Made by a program: the position numbers and the translations under genes
In this document: positions 1 to 9,726 of the stretch, piece after piece
Layout: each line of letters begins with the position of its first letter
Position numbering within the stretch: the first letter of the stretch is position 1
Notes under the pieces: model-generated
Databases searched by the model: none
Seen by the model: only the letters and a program-made list of their open reading frames with translations
Told to the model about the DNA's origin: nothing
Assembly: GCF_013114835.1 (NCBI RefSeq)
Contig: NZ_JAAVLW010000003.1
Span: 682,001 to 746,000, forward strand
DNA length: 64,000 nucleotides
From: Bradyrhizobium archetypum
GTDB lineage: Bacteria; Pseudomonadota; Alphaproteobacteria; Rhizobiales; Xanthobacteraceae
Direction: 5' to 3'

Positions 1-1411
1 TTGGTGCCAGCATCACGACCCGCATCCAGATGTCGTTGACCCGTGCGGCGGCGAGGCGGGTCGAGGTGGCGACCACACCGTCCGGACCACGGGCACCGCC
101 CTGCGGTCCCTTGGCGACCACGGTGTTGATTTCGGTCGCGGCGGCGCCGGCGTTGCGCGCCAGCCGGGTGGGACGCGGGATCGGTGCGGCGGCTGCGACG
201 ATGTTCAAACGGTCGACGGGCGAAGCCGCGGCCGGAGCATAGGCCATTGCCCGGTTGAATGATTCGGTGACGCTGGCGGTCGGCTGCTGATCGGTGGCGG
301 CGGCGAGCGCCTGGCGGGCGCGGAGGGCCGCGACCTGCGCGGGGGTGGCCTGATTGGGATCTTTCGGCACGTCGTCCCAGAAGCCGCGGGAATTGATGAT
401 ATCGGCCGGCGTCTGCGGTTTCGGCTCGGCCCTGTCGGCGGAAGCCTGCGTAACCGGCTTCACCTCGGGCTTGGCTTTGGTGGCCGGCACGATCTGCGCG
501 TCGGCTGCGGCGAGCTGGATGGTCGCGCCGATCGGCTTCGCGCGCGGCGTCGGCACCGGCTCGGCGGATTTCGCGGCGGCCACGCTGGTTGGCGCGGGCT
601 TCTCGTTTTTGACCGGAGCGCTACCCGCCTCGTCATCCTCTTCGGTCGACTTGCCGCCCTTGAACAGCGCCGCGAACAGGTTCGGCATCTTGACAGTTGC
701 GGCGTCGCTGCCATTGGCGCGGCGTTCGATGTCGGCGCGGGCCAGCTCATAACCCTTCATCGGGCCGCCATTGGACGGCAGGTGCACGGTGCGCCCGTCC
801 GGGAATATCCTGGCGAGCTGATCGTGGGTCATGCGCGGCCAGTGACGGACGGTTCCGGTATCGAGATGGACGAACGGCGATCCCGAGGTCGGATAGAAGC
901 CGACGCCGCCACGCTGCAACCTGAGACCGGCCGCACGGATCTGCTCAAGCGGCACGTCCGGAATGTAGAAGTCCATTGCGTGGCCGAGCATGTGCTGGCT
1001 GAAACGCGCCACGCCGGAAGAGCGGCGGCGGAGCATGGCGTTGGTGGCGGGGGAGCGGTAGGCGGAGATGATCTGGATCGGCTTCTTGCCGTCGACGTCG
1101 CGGTAGACCTCCCAGATGATATCGAACAGGTGCCGATCCATCGTCGTGGAGTCCTGGCTGCGCCAGTCGCGGAGGAAGTGATTGAGTTTTTTCAGCGCCT
1201 CTTCGTCGTAGCGGCCGTCGCGCTTGAAGGTGACGGTGAGGTCTTCATCGGAATGGGTGTGATGGAAGGAGAGGGTGCGGGTTTCGTTCAGCGCCGTCGC
1301 ATCATGGACCGTGCCAGCGCCGGCGAGCAGCAATAGCGTGGTCAGCCCGATCCGATATCCGGCCTTTGGCAGAGCAAGCGGATTGAATTGGCGCGCGAAA
1401 CCAGCCAGCAC
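1..1411 (-). CDS. DUF882 (M15-like) envelope protein, partial, C-terminus beyond the left edge
   Basis: The N-terminal two thirds carry the DUF882 fold, related to M15 D-Ala-D-Ala carboxypeptidases: the segment around SAYRSP is followed by SQHMLGHAMDFYIP and later by FVHLDTG, which supply the expected His/Asp/His zinc ligands. An N-terminal hydrophobic stretch (LTTLLLLAGAG) suggests export. After the domain the protein turns into a long Ala/Pro/Lys-rich tail that runs off the window, so the true end is not seen. The start is uncertain. The frame is closed by a TGA just upstream of 1429, and GTG codons at 1423 and 1411 are both possible; I used 1411. The role in cell-wall remodelling is inferred from the family. 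It lies beside an L,D-transpeptidase on the same strand. Confidence 0.85.
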   Translation of the reverse strand, partial: MLAGFARQFNPLALPKAGYRIGLTTLLLLAGAGTVHDATALNETRTLSFHHTHSDEDLTVTFKRDGRYDEEALKKLNHFLRDWRSQDSTTMDRHLFDIIWEVYRDVDGKKPIQIISAYRSPATNAMLRRRSSGVARFSQHMLGHAMDFYIPDVPLEQIRAAGLRLQRGGVGFYPTSGSPFVHLDTGTVRHWPRMTHDQLARIFPDGRTVHLPSNGGPMKGYELARADIERRANGSDAATVKMPNLFAALFKGGKSTEEDDEAGSAPVKNEKPAPTSVAAAKSAEPVPTPRAKPIGATIQLAAADAQIVPATKAKPEVKPVTQASADRAEPKPQTPADIINSRGFWDDVPKDPNQATPAQVAALRARQALAAATDQQPTASVTESFNRAMAYAPAAASPVDRLNIVAAAAPIPRPTRLARNAGAAATEINTVVAKGPQGGARGPDGVVATSTRLAAARVNDIWMRVVMLAP

Positions 1412-1607
1412 GTATAAGCCCACCCAGTCGACCAGCGTTCACGGTGTTTCTTTTGCAGACCCCCGGCAAAAGACGGTGAACGCTTTCTTAAAGCAGGAGG
1501 GTTAACCGAGGTTTACCGTCCTGCCCCCAAGCAAGCCTTAACCTAACGCGTTGACTGTGGCGAAAAAGTGCCCTGCACCGATTCCGGCATGGATAATGGT
1601 TAACGTA

Positions 1608-1636
1608 AACAATCTCTCCGGGAAGGAGAGATTGTT
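1608..1636 (-). terminator. Stem-loop downstream of the L,D-transpeptidase gene
   Basis: A perfect 12-bp inverted repeat (AACAATCTCTCC / GGAGAGATTGTT) with a 5-base loop begins 45 bases past the stop of the minus-strand gene at 1682. An outer TTAACG/CGTTAA pair at 1600-1605 and 1642-1647 flanks it with small bulges. Read on the minus strand it ends in GATTGTTTACG, so the U-tract is weak. It is the only strong hairpin between the two minus-strand genes and most likely ends the transpeptidase transcript. Confidence 0.6.
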
Positions 1637-1681
1637 GATTTCGTTAAGAAATTTTGGCCCAGGGGACCGTAGTTCTCCGGA

Positions 1682-3823
1682 TTACCGGGTGAACCGCGGC
1701 TGCGGCCGGCGGCCGACCGGGGCGGGCGGCGTCATGGGCGACGGTCCCCCGAACAGGCGCTCAAAGAAGGACGGGCCGGACGAGAAGGTGTTGTCGCTGG
1801 CGAAGTTGACGCCAACCGGCAGGCTCGAGCCGGACGGGCGCGAATAGTTCGGCTGCGCGTGGGCAATCATCTGCTCCAGATCCTTGCTACGGCCGTTCTT
1901 GAGCAGCGCGATCATCGCGGCATCGCGGCCGTAGATGTCCTTGCGGATCTGCAGCTTGCCGGCGTCATCCACGAACGCGGTCTGGTAGGTGATGTTGACC
2001 GGGATCGGCGTCGGGAATTTGAGGTCGATCTCGCTGCGGCCGTACATGCTGCGGATCTTTTCCGGCGTGTAGCGCTCGTTCGGCATCGTGATGTTGAGCA
2101 GTGTCGCAGCATACTGATCCGGATTTTGCACCCGCATACAGCCATGGCTGAAAGCGCGTTCTTCCTTCGCGAACAGGTGCTTGTCCGGGGTGTCGTGCTG
2201 ATAGACCAGGAACTTGTTCGGGAAGTTGAAGCGGATGCGGCCGAGCGCGTTGGCTTCGCCCGGCGGCTGCGAAATATGGATGCTGCCGTCGCGGTTGCGC
2301 TCGAGCCGCAGGCCCATGCGCTGCAGCACAGTCGGATCCTGCTGCAGGGCCGGCAGGTATTCGTTGTAGATGATTGACGGCGGAACGTTCCAGGTCGGGT
2401 TAACGGTGATGAACTTCATCGTCTCCGTCAGCATCGGCGTCGCATGTTTGCCGGGCTTTCCGGTCACCACCCGCGTGGTCCAGACCTGCGCACCGTTCTG
2501 CATCACCTTCAGCGTGAAGTCAGGCACGTTGAGAATGACATAGGCATTGCCGAGCGAGGAGGCGCCGAGCTGGCGCGGCAGCCAGCGCCAGCGCTCCATG
2601 TTGACGATGACCGTGTCGATCTGCCGGTCGCGCTTCGGGCTGTTGAGCGCCTTCACCGTGCGGTCGTCGAGCACGCCCGTCGGCTTGAGATCGGCGTTTT
2701 CCTGGAACTTGCGCACGGCCGCAGAGACCTTGGCGTCGTAAAGCATGCTGTCAGGATTTTCGGTGACGCCGAGCTTGGCGCGCAGTTGCGGCACGCGCGG
2801 ATCTTCCGGCGCGACTTCGCCCTGCTTCTTGGTGGCGGTCTTGTACGCCAGTGCCGGACCCTCGGCGATGTGAATCATCGGTCCGTCGCCCAGGCCGCGC
2901 AGCTCGGCCAGCTTGGCCTTCAGCTCCTTGTAGAGCTTGTGCGGCGGGTTGTATCCGTCGAGCGCAGCGGATGCGTCTTTCGCGGTCGAGATGTTGGCGA
3001 GCACTTCCGCCGGATCGGTCGGGTGCTCGGGATACTGGATGTCGGCGGAGACCTGCGACCAGTGCATCCGGCCGCTCTGCGCCTGTCGCGCATAATCGAG
3101 CATGCTCGAGGTCAGCTTCAGTTCGGCTTCGGCGAGCTGGTCCGGTGAAGTAGCGGCAGCAAATTCGGGCACCGGATAGTCGGCCGGGTTGAGCCCTTCG
3201 GCGGCAGCGTCCTTCAGCCGGGCGATGACGCCCTTCGCGCTGTCGGTCAGCTTGCCGGCCTGGGTCCACTGCGGCGCGTATTCGCGCCCCGAATAGAATT
3301 TTTCGACGGCGGCGCGCTCGTTCTTGCGGTCGAAATAGCGCAGCGACTTCGCAGAAAGCATCTCGCGCAGTTTGTCGGCGACCGGCTGGTCGGCGGGCGC
3401 CACGTTGCTGACCTTCACCGGCTCCTTGGCAGGCTCGGCGGACGGCGCCGTCGCGGTTGCAGGCGTGGTTGTGGCGGCGTCGCCTGGCTTGGCGGCGGGC
3501 GCGGTGACGGTCTCCGCCGGCTTGATATCCGTTTTGGGTTCAGCCGCCTTCGGGGCCATCCCCGGTTCGGCCGGCTTCTCTGTGGCTTTGGCCGCATCGG
3601 GCACCGCGCCGGTCGAGTCCATCTTGAAGTCGCCGATGGTCGGGGGCGGAACATTCGCCGGCTCGGGACGGGGAACTGCTGCGTCGATCGCGAGTTCGGC
3701 AGCGCTGGCACGTGGCGTATCCGACGGAGCCGCCAGTGCTGAGGTCGCAGATACCGTGAGGAAGGTTGCCGCGACGGCCATCAGCACGCGGTCAAATCCT
3801 GCACGATTCGAACAGTCACGCAT
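1682..3823 (-). CDS. L,D-transpeptidase (YcbB-like), periplasmic
   Basis: Predicted 713-residue exported enzyme that would make 3-3 cross-links in peptidoglycan or attach proteins to it. A signal peptide (VLMAVAATFLTVSATSALA) is followed by about 120 residues of Pro/Ala/Thr/Lys-rich linker. Next come a helical scaffold typical of YcbB-type enzymes and a peptidoglycan-binding repeat (AAVRKFQENADLKPTG). The YkuD catalytic domain carries the signature SHGCMRVQNP, with the nucleophile near Cys562. The ATG at 3823 was chosen over an upstream in-frame codon because AAGGGGGTG lies 6-8 bases before it. The linker is long for the family and may let the enzyme reach across the periplasm; that is inference. 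Confidence 0.92.
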   Translation of the reverse strand: MRDCSNRAGFDRVLMAVAATFLTVSATSALAAPSDTPRASAAELAIDAAVPRPEPANVPPPTIGDFKMDSTGAVPDAAKATEKPAEPGMAPKAAEPKTDIKPAETVTAPAAKPGDAATTTPATATAPSAEPAKEPVKVSNVAPADQPVADKLREMLSAKSLRYFDRKNERAAVEKFYSGREYAPQWTQAGKLTDSAKGVIARLKDAAAEGLNPADYPVPEFAAATSPDQLAEAELKLTSSMLDYARQAQSGRMHWSQVSADIQYPEHPTDPAEVLANISTAKDASAALDGYNPPHKLYKELKAKLAELRGLGDGPMIHIAEGPALAYKTATKKQGEVAPEDPRVPQLRAKLGVTENPDSMLYDAKVSAAVRKFQENADLKPTGVLDDRTVKALNSPKRDRQIDTVIVNMERWRWLPRQLGASSLGNAYVILNVPDFTLKVMQNGAQVWTTRVVTGKPGKHATPMLTETMKFITVNPTWNVPPSIIYNEYLPALQQDPTVLQRMGLRLERNRDGSIHISQPPGEANALGRIRFNFPNKFLVYQHDTPDKHLFAKEERAFSHGCMRVQNPDQYAATLLNITMPNERYTPEKIRSMYGRSEIDLKFPTPIPVNITYQTAFVDDAGKLQIRKDIYGRDAAMIALLKNGRSKDLEQMIAHAQPNYSRPSGSSLPVGVNFASDNTFSSGPSFFERLFGGPSPMTPPAPVGRRPQPRFTR

Positions 3824-4171
3824 CGTCACACCCCCTTGGGCGAAACTGCCCCGGCATGGAACAGTCGTTGGCATGGTTCATAGCTTGCGCGGGAAGCGCC
3901 GGCTCGATCGGTTCTCAGTCGTACGCCTGCACGCCACGGTTCAACGCAGACGATACATATGCCCCTCTCATGCAGCCAGCGCCATGCGGGACAACTCACG
4001 ACAAACTGACCTCAAACTACCCGTTTGCACTCGGGTCGTGCGGTTTTGCCACGCCACCCGCCATTTGTCTGTCACCGGCAAGCCACGGTTCAAAAGCTTC
4101 CGAACGATCGATGTCCTTGGTTTGCCACGATCTTTGCCTTGCATGTGCCATAATCGCGAGCGGCCGTTCGT
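3824..4171. other. 348-bp intergenic stretch, no gene seen
   Basis: It separates two minus-strand genes and should hold the promoter of the L,D-transpeptidase gene, plus the end of the response-regulator transcript. The reading frames that cross it lack ribosome sites and domain-like sequence. I see no strong hairpin with a U-tract and no -24/-12 sigma-54 element. Confidence 0.5.
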
Positions 4172-5671
4172 TCAATTGGTGTCCTGCGCGCCGCCATCGG
4201 CGGGGTCGTCGGCGGTAGCCTCATCTAGTTTGCGATAGAGCGTGGAGCGGCCGATCTTGAGGCGGCGCGCGACCTCCGACATCTGGCCGCGGTAATGCGA
4301 GATCGCAAAACGAATGATCTCGTTTTCCATTTCTTCGAGCGGCCGTACCTCGCCGGTGGCGGTGAGCATCGCAAGGCTGCCGGCATTGGCGAGCGGGGCA
4401 ATTGGTATTTCACTACCCGAAACCATGGCGGGCGCCGTTGACGGCGCGACCACCAGCGGTTCGCTGTGGGCGTGCTCGCCGTCCGATATGGCCTGGCCGA
4501 TGGTCTGCGGGAAATCGGACAGGTCGAGCAGGTCGCCCTCGCTCAAGACGACGGCGCGATACACCGTATTCTCGAGCTGGCGGATGTTACCGGGCCAATC
4601 GAGTTGCGCGAGATGCACTACGGCTTCTCCGCTGATGCCGGTGATTGTGCGGTTTTCCTCGGCGGCGAAGCGCGCCAGGAAATGCCGCAACAGATGCGGG
4701 ATGTCCTCGCGCCGCATCCGCAAGGGTGGAATCGTCAGCGGCAGCACGTGCAGCCGATAGAACAGGTCCTCGCGGAACGCGCCGTTCTTCACGAGGTCGA
4801 GCAGCTTGCGGTTGGTCGCGGAAATGATGCGGACGTCGACCTTCACCGGTTTGCGGCCGCCGACCGCCTCCACGGTGCCTTCCTGCAGCGCGCGCAACAG
4901 CTTGACTTGCGCAGCCAGCGGCAACTCGCCAATCTCATCGAGAAACAGCGTGCCGCCCGATGCCTCGATGAATTTGCCCATGTGGCGTTCGGTGGCGCCG
5001 GTGAAGGCGCCCTTCTCGTGACCGAACAGGATCGATTCGACGAGATTGTCGGGAATGGCGCCGCAATTGACCGCGACGAAGGGCTTCGTCTTGCGTTCGC
5101 TGGAACCGTGGATGGCGCGGGCGAATAATTCCTTGCCGACGCCGGACTCGCCCTCGATCAGCACCGGAATGCTCGACGTGGCCGCCTTCTGCGCAGTGCG
5201 CAGCACGGCTGCCATGGCTTCGCTGCGGGTGATGATGTCGGCAAATGTCAGCCGGCCTTCGCGGCTGTGGCGGATGCGCTGCAATTCGCCCTTAAGCGCA
5301 CTCGTGTTGAGCGCGTTGCGCAGCGATACCTGCAGCCGCTCGAAGCCGACCGGCTTGACCACAAAATCCTGCGCGCCGGCGCGCATCGCCGAAACCACGT
5401 TGTCGATGCCGCCATGCGCGGTCTGCACGATGACCGGGACGCTGACGCCTGCTTCACGCATTTTTGCGAGCACGCCGAGCCCGTCGAGGCCGGGCATCAC
5501 GAGGTCGAGCACCATCGCGTCGATTGCCTGCGCATCGGGGGCGGTCAGCAAGGCGATCGCCGCATCGCCGTTATCGACGACGAGAGGCTCATAGCCGCAC
5601 TTCTGCACCATGTTTTCAACCAAGCGGCGCTGAACGGCGTCGTCGTCGGCAATCAGAATGGTGGCAGCCAT
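4172..5671 (-). CDS. Sigma-54-dependent response regulator (NtrC type), orphan
   Basis: Predicted 499-residue activator of sigma-54 promoters. The receiver domain (about 1-120) has the acidic trio D9-D11, phospho-acceptor D56 and Lys106. The central AAA+ domain has Walker A GESGVGKE (174-181), the sigma-54 contact loop GAFTGA (221-226) and Walker B GGTLFLDEIGELP. The C-terminus ends in a Fis-type helix-turn-helix (EVARRLKIGRSTLYRKL). All motifs expected of an active regulator are present. No histidine kinase gene is adjacent, so its partner is elsewhere; the target is unknown. The start ATG is preceded by a GGGGAGAGCC-like stretch. Confidence 0.95.
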   Translation of the reverse strand: MAATILIADDDAVQRRLVENMVQKCGYEPLVVDNGDAAIALLTAPDAQAIDAMVLDLVMPGLDGLGVLAKMREAGVSVPVIVQTAHGGIDNVVSAMRAGAQDFVVKPVGFERLQVSLRNALNTSALKGELQRIRHSREGRLTFADIITRSEAMAAVLRTAQKAATSSIPVLIEGESGVGKELFARAIHGSSERKTKPFVAVNCGAIPDNLVESILFGHEKGAFTGATERHMGKFIEASGGTLFLDEIGELPLAAQVKLLRALQEGTVEAVGGRKPVKVDVRIISATNRKLLDLVKNGAFREDLFYRLHVLPLTIPPLRMRREDIPHLLRHFLARFAAEENRTITGISGEAVVHLAQLDWPGNIRQLENTVYRAVVLSEGDLLDLSDFPQTIGQAISDGEHAHSEPLVVAPSTAPAMVSGSEIPIAPLANAGSLAMLTATGEVRPLEEMENEIIRFAISHYRGQMSEVARRLKIGRSTLYRKLDEATADDPADGGAQDTN

Positions 5672-5758
5672 GGCTCTCCCCGCACGCTACTGAATTGTAT
5701 CGAATCGGGGCACTTTCGCCGATGCCGATTAACGCTCTCTTAAACGTTCACATCTCGG

Positions 5759-6400
5759 CTAAACCTTGACGTCCTGCCACACCTCCAGTGCGCCGCGATA
5801 GCACATGTCGAATGCCACATAGAGGATGATCAAAAGGCCGACATAAGCGATCCAGCGGTGCTTTTCCAAAAGCCGCGCGATGAAGTTGGCGGCGAGCCCC
5901 ATCAGTGCGATGGAAAGTCCCAATCCAAATATCAGTATCATCGGATGCTCGCGCGCAGCGCCTGCGACCGCAAGCACGTTGTCGAGCGACATCGAGACGT
6001 CGGCGAGTGTGATCTGCCATACGGCCTGGCTAAGCGTCTTTTGATGACCACCCGTGGCGGCTATATCCATCGTTCTTGCAGCCGACAGGTTCTGGAACGC
6101 CGGCTGATGATGCGCGGCGCGCAACTCGCGCCACATCTTCCAGCATACCCAGAGCAGGAGAACGCCGCCGGCAAGCAACAGCCCGATGATCTGCAAGAGC
6201 TGGACTGTGACGGAAGCGAAGCCGATGCGCAGGAGCGTTGCGGCCAATATGCCGATCAAGATCGCCTTCTTGCGCTGACCTTCGGGAAGGCCGGCGGCGG
6301 CAAGCCCGATAACAATCGCGTTATCGCCGGCGAGCACCAGATCGATCATCACGACCTGGAACAGCGCGGCGAGGGAGTGTGAGGTGAAAAATTCCAGCAT
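5759..6400 (-). CDS. TerC family integral membrane protein (YjbE type)
   Basis: A 213-residue multispanning protein with the TerC hallmark acidic residues in membrane helices: MIDLVLAGDNAIVIGLA near the N-terminus and LADVSMSLDNVLAVAGAA in the second half. The family is linked to metal ion (often manganese) efflux or export; the substrate here is not known. A histidine-containing cytoplasmic loop (RAAHHQPAF) sits between the halves. I chose ATG 6400 because GGAG lies 8 bases upstream; an ATG at 6433 would add 11 residues without a ribosome site. It appears to be a single-gene transcription unit. Confidence 0.88.
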   Translation of the reverse strand: MLEFFTSHSLAALFQVVMIDLVLAGDNAIVIGLAAAGLPEGQRKKAILIGILAATLLRIGFASVTVQLLQIIGLLLAGGVLLLWVCWKMWRELRAAHHQPAFQNLSAARTMDIAATGGHQKTLSQAVWQITLADVSMSLDNVLAVAGAAREHPMILIFGLGLSIALMGLAANFIARLLEKHRWIAYVGLLIILYVAFDMCYRGALEVWQDVKV

Positions 6401-6518
6401 GCGGGCCACTCCGTTCAAAGTCCAATCCGACATCGCAGTTCGCTTGAACTGCCAGAGGGGCCCGGGCTTGGACGCACACAGTCGCAGGCGCAGTCAAACT
6501 GCGCGGAAAAATGGTTCC

Positions 6519-6860
6519 TTACTCAGGTTGCTCCGAAACACCGCACAGCCTGACCAACTGGTCGGGGTCGATCAAAACCGAGATGACGACGCCAATGAAC
6601 GTCAGGCTTCCGGCAAGGTCGAACCAGGTGATGCGGCACCGGCCGGCCTGACAAAGCAGCGCGAGTCCGGCTGTCACCGCGCCAGCCGCAAACAGCAGCG
6701 TGACGATTGCCGGCGCCAGCGCCTCTGCCGGCACCAAGTTCCGGATGCCGAGAGTCGCGAGCAGCGTCACCAGAAGGATGCCGGCCATCAACTCCTTGGC
6801 CGGGACCGAGGGGGCTCGACCGGTTGTTCGGACAATCTGGCTGCGGTCCAAGAAGGCCAT
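6519..6860 (-). CDS. Small membrane protein of unknown function
   Basis: A 113-residue protein with three predicted membrane segments (about 24-41, 46-66 and 80-97) and no recognisable catalytic motif. The segment AGRCRITWFDLAGSLTFIG is the most distinctive part. ATG 6860 is the best start; extension to a TTG at 6914 would run into the promoter region of the divergent regulator gene. The gene is transcribed away from the XRE gene at 6939, with 78 bases between starts, so the regulator may control it. I do not recognise the family. Confidence 0.65.
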   Translation of the reverse strand: MAFLDRSQIVRTTGRAPSVPAKELMAGILLVTLLATLGIRNLVPAEALAPAIVTLLFAAGAVTAGLALLCQAGRCRITWFDLAGSLTFIGVVISVLIDPDQLVRLCGVSEQPE

Positions 6861-6938
6861 CGGATTCTTATTCGCGCGCAGGAATTGTGGTAGGAAACAT
6901 GACCTAACCGGCAATTTGTTCTGACTAGTTTAGTAATC

Positions 6939-7271
6939 ATGAAACGAGGAAAACATCAAGACGTTTTCGCTGAACGGCTGCCGGCCAAGGCTGCGCCGGA
7001 CGCCAAGCAATTGCGGAAACTGGCCGGGGATTGGCTGAAGCAGCGAAGGGCCGATGCCGAATTGTCGCAGGCCGATCTCGCAGCACGCCTCGGCTTGAAA
7101 TATTACACCTTCATTTCGCAAGTCGAAAACGGGTTCAGCCGTGTTCCAACCGAAATTATGGGAGCGTGGGCCCGCGAGCTGGGGCTTGAACCGGCAGCTT
7201 TCGCTAGGCATCTGTTAATGTACTACGAGCCGGAATTGCACCGGCTGCTGTTCGGAGCGGAAAGCAAATGA
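6939..7271 (+). CDS. XRE family helix-turn-helix regulator
   Basis: A 110-residue DNA-binding protein. Residues about 30-85 form a Cro/C1-type HTH (LSQADLAARLGLKYYTFISQVENGFSRVP), and the rest is a short C-terminal helix. There is no sensor domain. The stop overlaps the start of the next gene by 4 bases (ATGA), so the two are translationally coupled. The divergent membrane protein gene at 6519-6860 shares the intergenic region. What it regulates is inferred only from position. Confidence 0.85.
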   Translation: MKRGKHQDVFAERLPAKAAPDAKQLRKLAGDWLKQRRADAELSQADLAARLGLKYYTFISQVENGFSRVPTEIMGAWARELGLEPAAFARHLLMYYEPELHRLLFGAESK

Positions 7272-7711
7272 GCGTGGTTGCGTTCGAGCGCAAGCAAGAC
7301 ACCGGCGAATGGAGCGAGAGGGAACTCGGCACCATCGTGGCTGCGCTGGGCGCAGCGATTGCGTCGCGGACCGGCCGCACCTGGGAAACCGGCATGACGG
7401 AAAATGGCGATGCCCAGTTTTATCTGCTGGGTCCGTTGCCGGATCAGGCCTGTGTGTTGTGCATTTCCCGAATCGGGCGACGTTACGTCCTGGAAGACGG
7501 AACGGGCCGGCTGCTGTTCGAGCACCGAAACCTCGATCTTGTGGGATTGCACGCCAAGGCCGCGATCCCGTCGACATCGTGGCTTATGGTACGTGCGATC
7601 ACGTTGTGGTGTGCGATACGCAATACGATCCACGAAAAGGTCGAGCCGCTGCTCACCGAGGGCGAGGAGCTGTTTGCCCAGTTTGCACCGCAGCTCGCGG
7701 CTTTCGCCTGA
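7268..7711 (+). CDS. Conserved hypothetical protein coupled to the XRE regulator
   Basis: A soluble 147-residue protein with an alpha/beta pattern (QFYLLGPLPDQACVLCISRIGRRYVLEDGTGRLLFE) and no signal peptide or membrane segment. I do not recognise a family. Its 4-base overlap with the regulator gene suggests that the two products act together, perhaps with this one as a sensor or modulator. That is inference from position only. Confidence 0.72.
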   Translation: MSVVAFERKQDTGEWSERELGTIVAALGAAIASRTGRTWETGMTENGDAQFYLLGPLPDQACVLCISRIGRRYVLEDGTGRLLFEHRNLDLVGLHAKAAIPSTSWLMVRAITLWCAIRNTIHEKVEPLLTEGEELFAQFAPQLAAFA

Positions 7712-7754
7712 TCTCCCGATCCACTCTGGATCATCTCCCAGTCTTGAAAGTGTC

Positions 7755-9617
7755 ATGCGCGCAAAATCTGCGATCTCCCGAGCCGCCAAGTCCTCCCGCA
7801 AGCCCGTCAAGGGCGGCAAGGCGAGCGCAGCGAAACCCAAAACCGGCAAATTGCCGGAATGGAACCTCACCGATCTTTATTCCGGCATCGACGCACCTGA
7901 AATCGCGCGCGACCTGCAGCAGATGGATGCCAACTGCATCACGTTCGAGACCGATTACAAGGGCAAGCTGGCCGAAGGCATCGCCCGCGATGACGGCGGT
8001 CTTTGGCTAGCGGAGGCGGTCAGGCGCTACGAGGCGATCGATGATCTGGCCGGACGGCTCGGCTCTTATGCTGGCCTCGTTCATGCCGGCGACAGTATCG
8101 ATCCAGTGATTTCCAAATTCTACGGCGACGTCTCCGAGCGGCTGACGGCGGCCTCGCTGCATTTGCTGTTCTTCGCGCTCGAACTCAACCGCATCGATGA
8201 CGCTGTCATCGAGCGCGCGATGCAGACGCCGGAGCTGGCCCATTATCGTCCGTGGATCGAGGATCTGCGCAAGGACAAGCCGTATCAGCTCGAGGATCGC
8301 GTCGAGCAGCTATTTCACGAGAAGTCGCAGAGCGGCTATGCCGCCTGGAACCGGCTGTTCGACCAGACCATCTCCAGCCTGCGCTTCAAGGTCGGAACCA
8401 AGGAGCTTGCGATCGAGCCGACGCTCAATCTCCTGCAGGACCGCGCGCCGGAAAAGCGCAAGGCCGCCGCGCAGGCGCTGGCGAAAACGTTCAAGGATAA
8501 TGAGCGGACCTTTGCGCTCATCACCAACACGCTTGCGAAGGACAAGGAAATTTCCGACCGCTGGCGCGGCTTTCAGGATGTTGCGGATTCGCGGCACCTC
8601 AACAACCGCGTCGAGCGCGAGGTCGTCGATGCGCTGGTCGGCTCGGTTCGTACGGCCTATCCGCGTCTGTCGCACCGCTACTACAGTCTGAAGGCCGGCT
8701 GGTTCAAAAAGAAAAAGCTCGCGCATTGGGACCGCAACGCGCCGCTGCCGTTTGCCGCGACCGGCACGATCGCCTGGCCCGAGGCGCAAAAGATGGTGCT
8801 GACGGCCTATCGCGGCTTCTCCGCCGACATGGCTGCGATCGCGGAACGCTTCTTCACCGATCGCTGGATCGATGCGCCGGTGCGGCCGGGCAAGGCGCCG
8901 GGCGCGTTCTCGCATCCGACCACGCCTTCGGCGCATCCCTATGTGCTGATGAATTACCAGGGCAAACCGCGCGACGTGATGACGCTCGCGCATGAGCTCG
9001 GCCATGGCGTGCACCAGGTGTTGGCCGCGAAGAACGGCGCGCTAATGGCGCCGACGCCGCTGACGCTTGCGGAAACCGCGAGCGTGTTCGGCGAGATGCT
9101 GACCTTCAAGCGGCTGTTGTCGCAGACCAAGAACGCCAGGCAGCGCCAGGCGCTGCTGGCCGGCAAGGTCGAGGACATGATCAACACCGTGGTGCGGCAG
9201 ATCGCGTTCTATTCGTTCGAGCGCGCCGTGCATACCGAGCGCAAGAACGGTGAACTGACTGCGGAGCGGATCGGCCAGATCTGGCTCAGCGTGCAAGGCG
9301 AGAGTCTCGGACCTGCCATCGACATCCGTCCGGGGTACGAGAACTTCTGGATGTACATCCCGCACTTCATCCATTCGCCGTTCTACGTTTACGCCTATGC
9401 ATTCGGCGATTGCCTGGTGAACTCGCTTTACGCGGTCTACGAGAACGCTTCCGAAGGATTTGCTGAGCGCTACCTCGCCATGCTCGCAGCCGGCGGCACC
9501 AAGCATTATTCCGAACTGCTCAAGCCGTTCGGGCTGGACGCCAAGGATCCCAAATTCTGGGACGGTGGATTGTCCGTGATCGCGGGCATGATCGACGAAC
9601 TCGAATCGATGGCCTGA
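7755..9617 (+). CDS. pepF: M3 family oligoendopeptidase (PepF/oligopeptidase F)
   Basis: A 620-residue cytosolic zinc metallopeptidase that degrades short peptides. The zinc motif HELGH is at 413-417 inside LAHELGHGVHQVL. The downstream ETASVFGEM supplies the third zinc ligand, and the C-terminal region IHSPFYVYAYAFGD is typical of M3 enzymes. The first 35 residues are Lys/Ser/Ala-rich and poorly conserved. The frame is open far upstream into the previous gene, but ATG 7755 gives the family length and the expected first conserved segment (LPEWNLTDLYSG). It follows the XRE pair after 43 bases and may be cotranscribed. Confidence 0.93.
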   Translation: MRAKSAISRAAKSSRKPVKGGKASAAKPKTGKLPEWNLTDLYSGIDAPEIARDLQQMDANCITFETDYKGKLAEGIARDDGGLWLAEAVRRYEAIDDLAGRLGSYAGLVHAGDSIDPVISKFYGDVSERLTAASLHLLFFALELNRIDDAVIERAMQTPELAHYRPWIEDLRKDKPYQLEDRVEQLFHEKSQSGYAAWNRLFDQTISSLRFKVGTKELAIEPTLNLLQDRAPEKRKAAAQALAKTFKDNERTFALITNTLAKDKEISDRWRGFQDVADSRHLNNRVEREVVDALVGSVRTAYPRLSHRYYSLKAGWFKKKKLAHWDRNAPLPFAATGTIAWPEAQKMVLTAYRGFSADMAAIAERFFTDRWIDAPVRPGKAPGAFSHPTTPSAHPYVLMNYQGKPRDVMTLAHELGHGVHQVLAAKNGALMAPTPLTLAETASVFGEMLTFKRLLSQTKNARQRQALLAGKVEDMINTVVRQIAFYSFERAVHTERKNGELTAERIGQIWLSVQGESLGPAIDIRPGYENFWMYIPHFIHSPFYVYAYAFGDCLVNSLYAVYENASEGFAERYLAMLAAGGTKHYSELLKPFGLDAKDPKFWDGGLSVIAGMIDELESMA

Positions 9618-9726
9618 GGGATTCGGCCGCGGGCGCGGAACGAAATTGTGATGGGCCCGGACACAATTTGAGCCGCCGTCGCCCGCCATACAAGCCATAA
9701 TGCTGGCGACAGGAGGGGAGGGCCCC

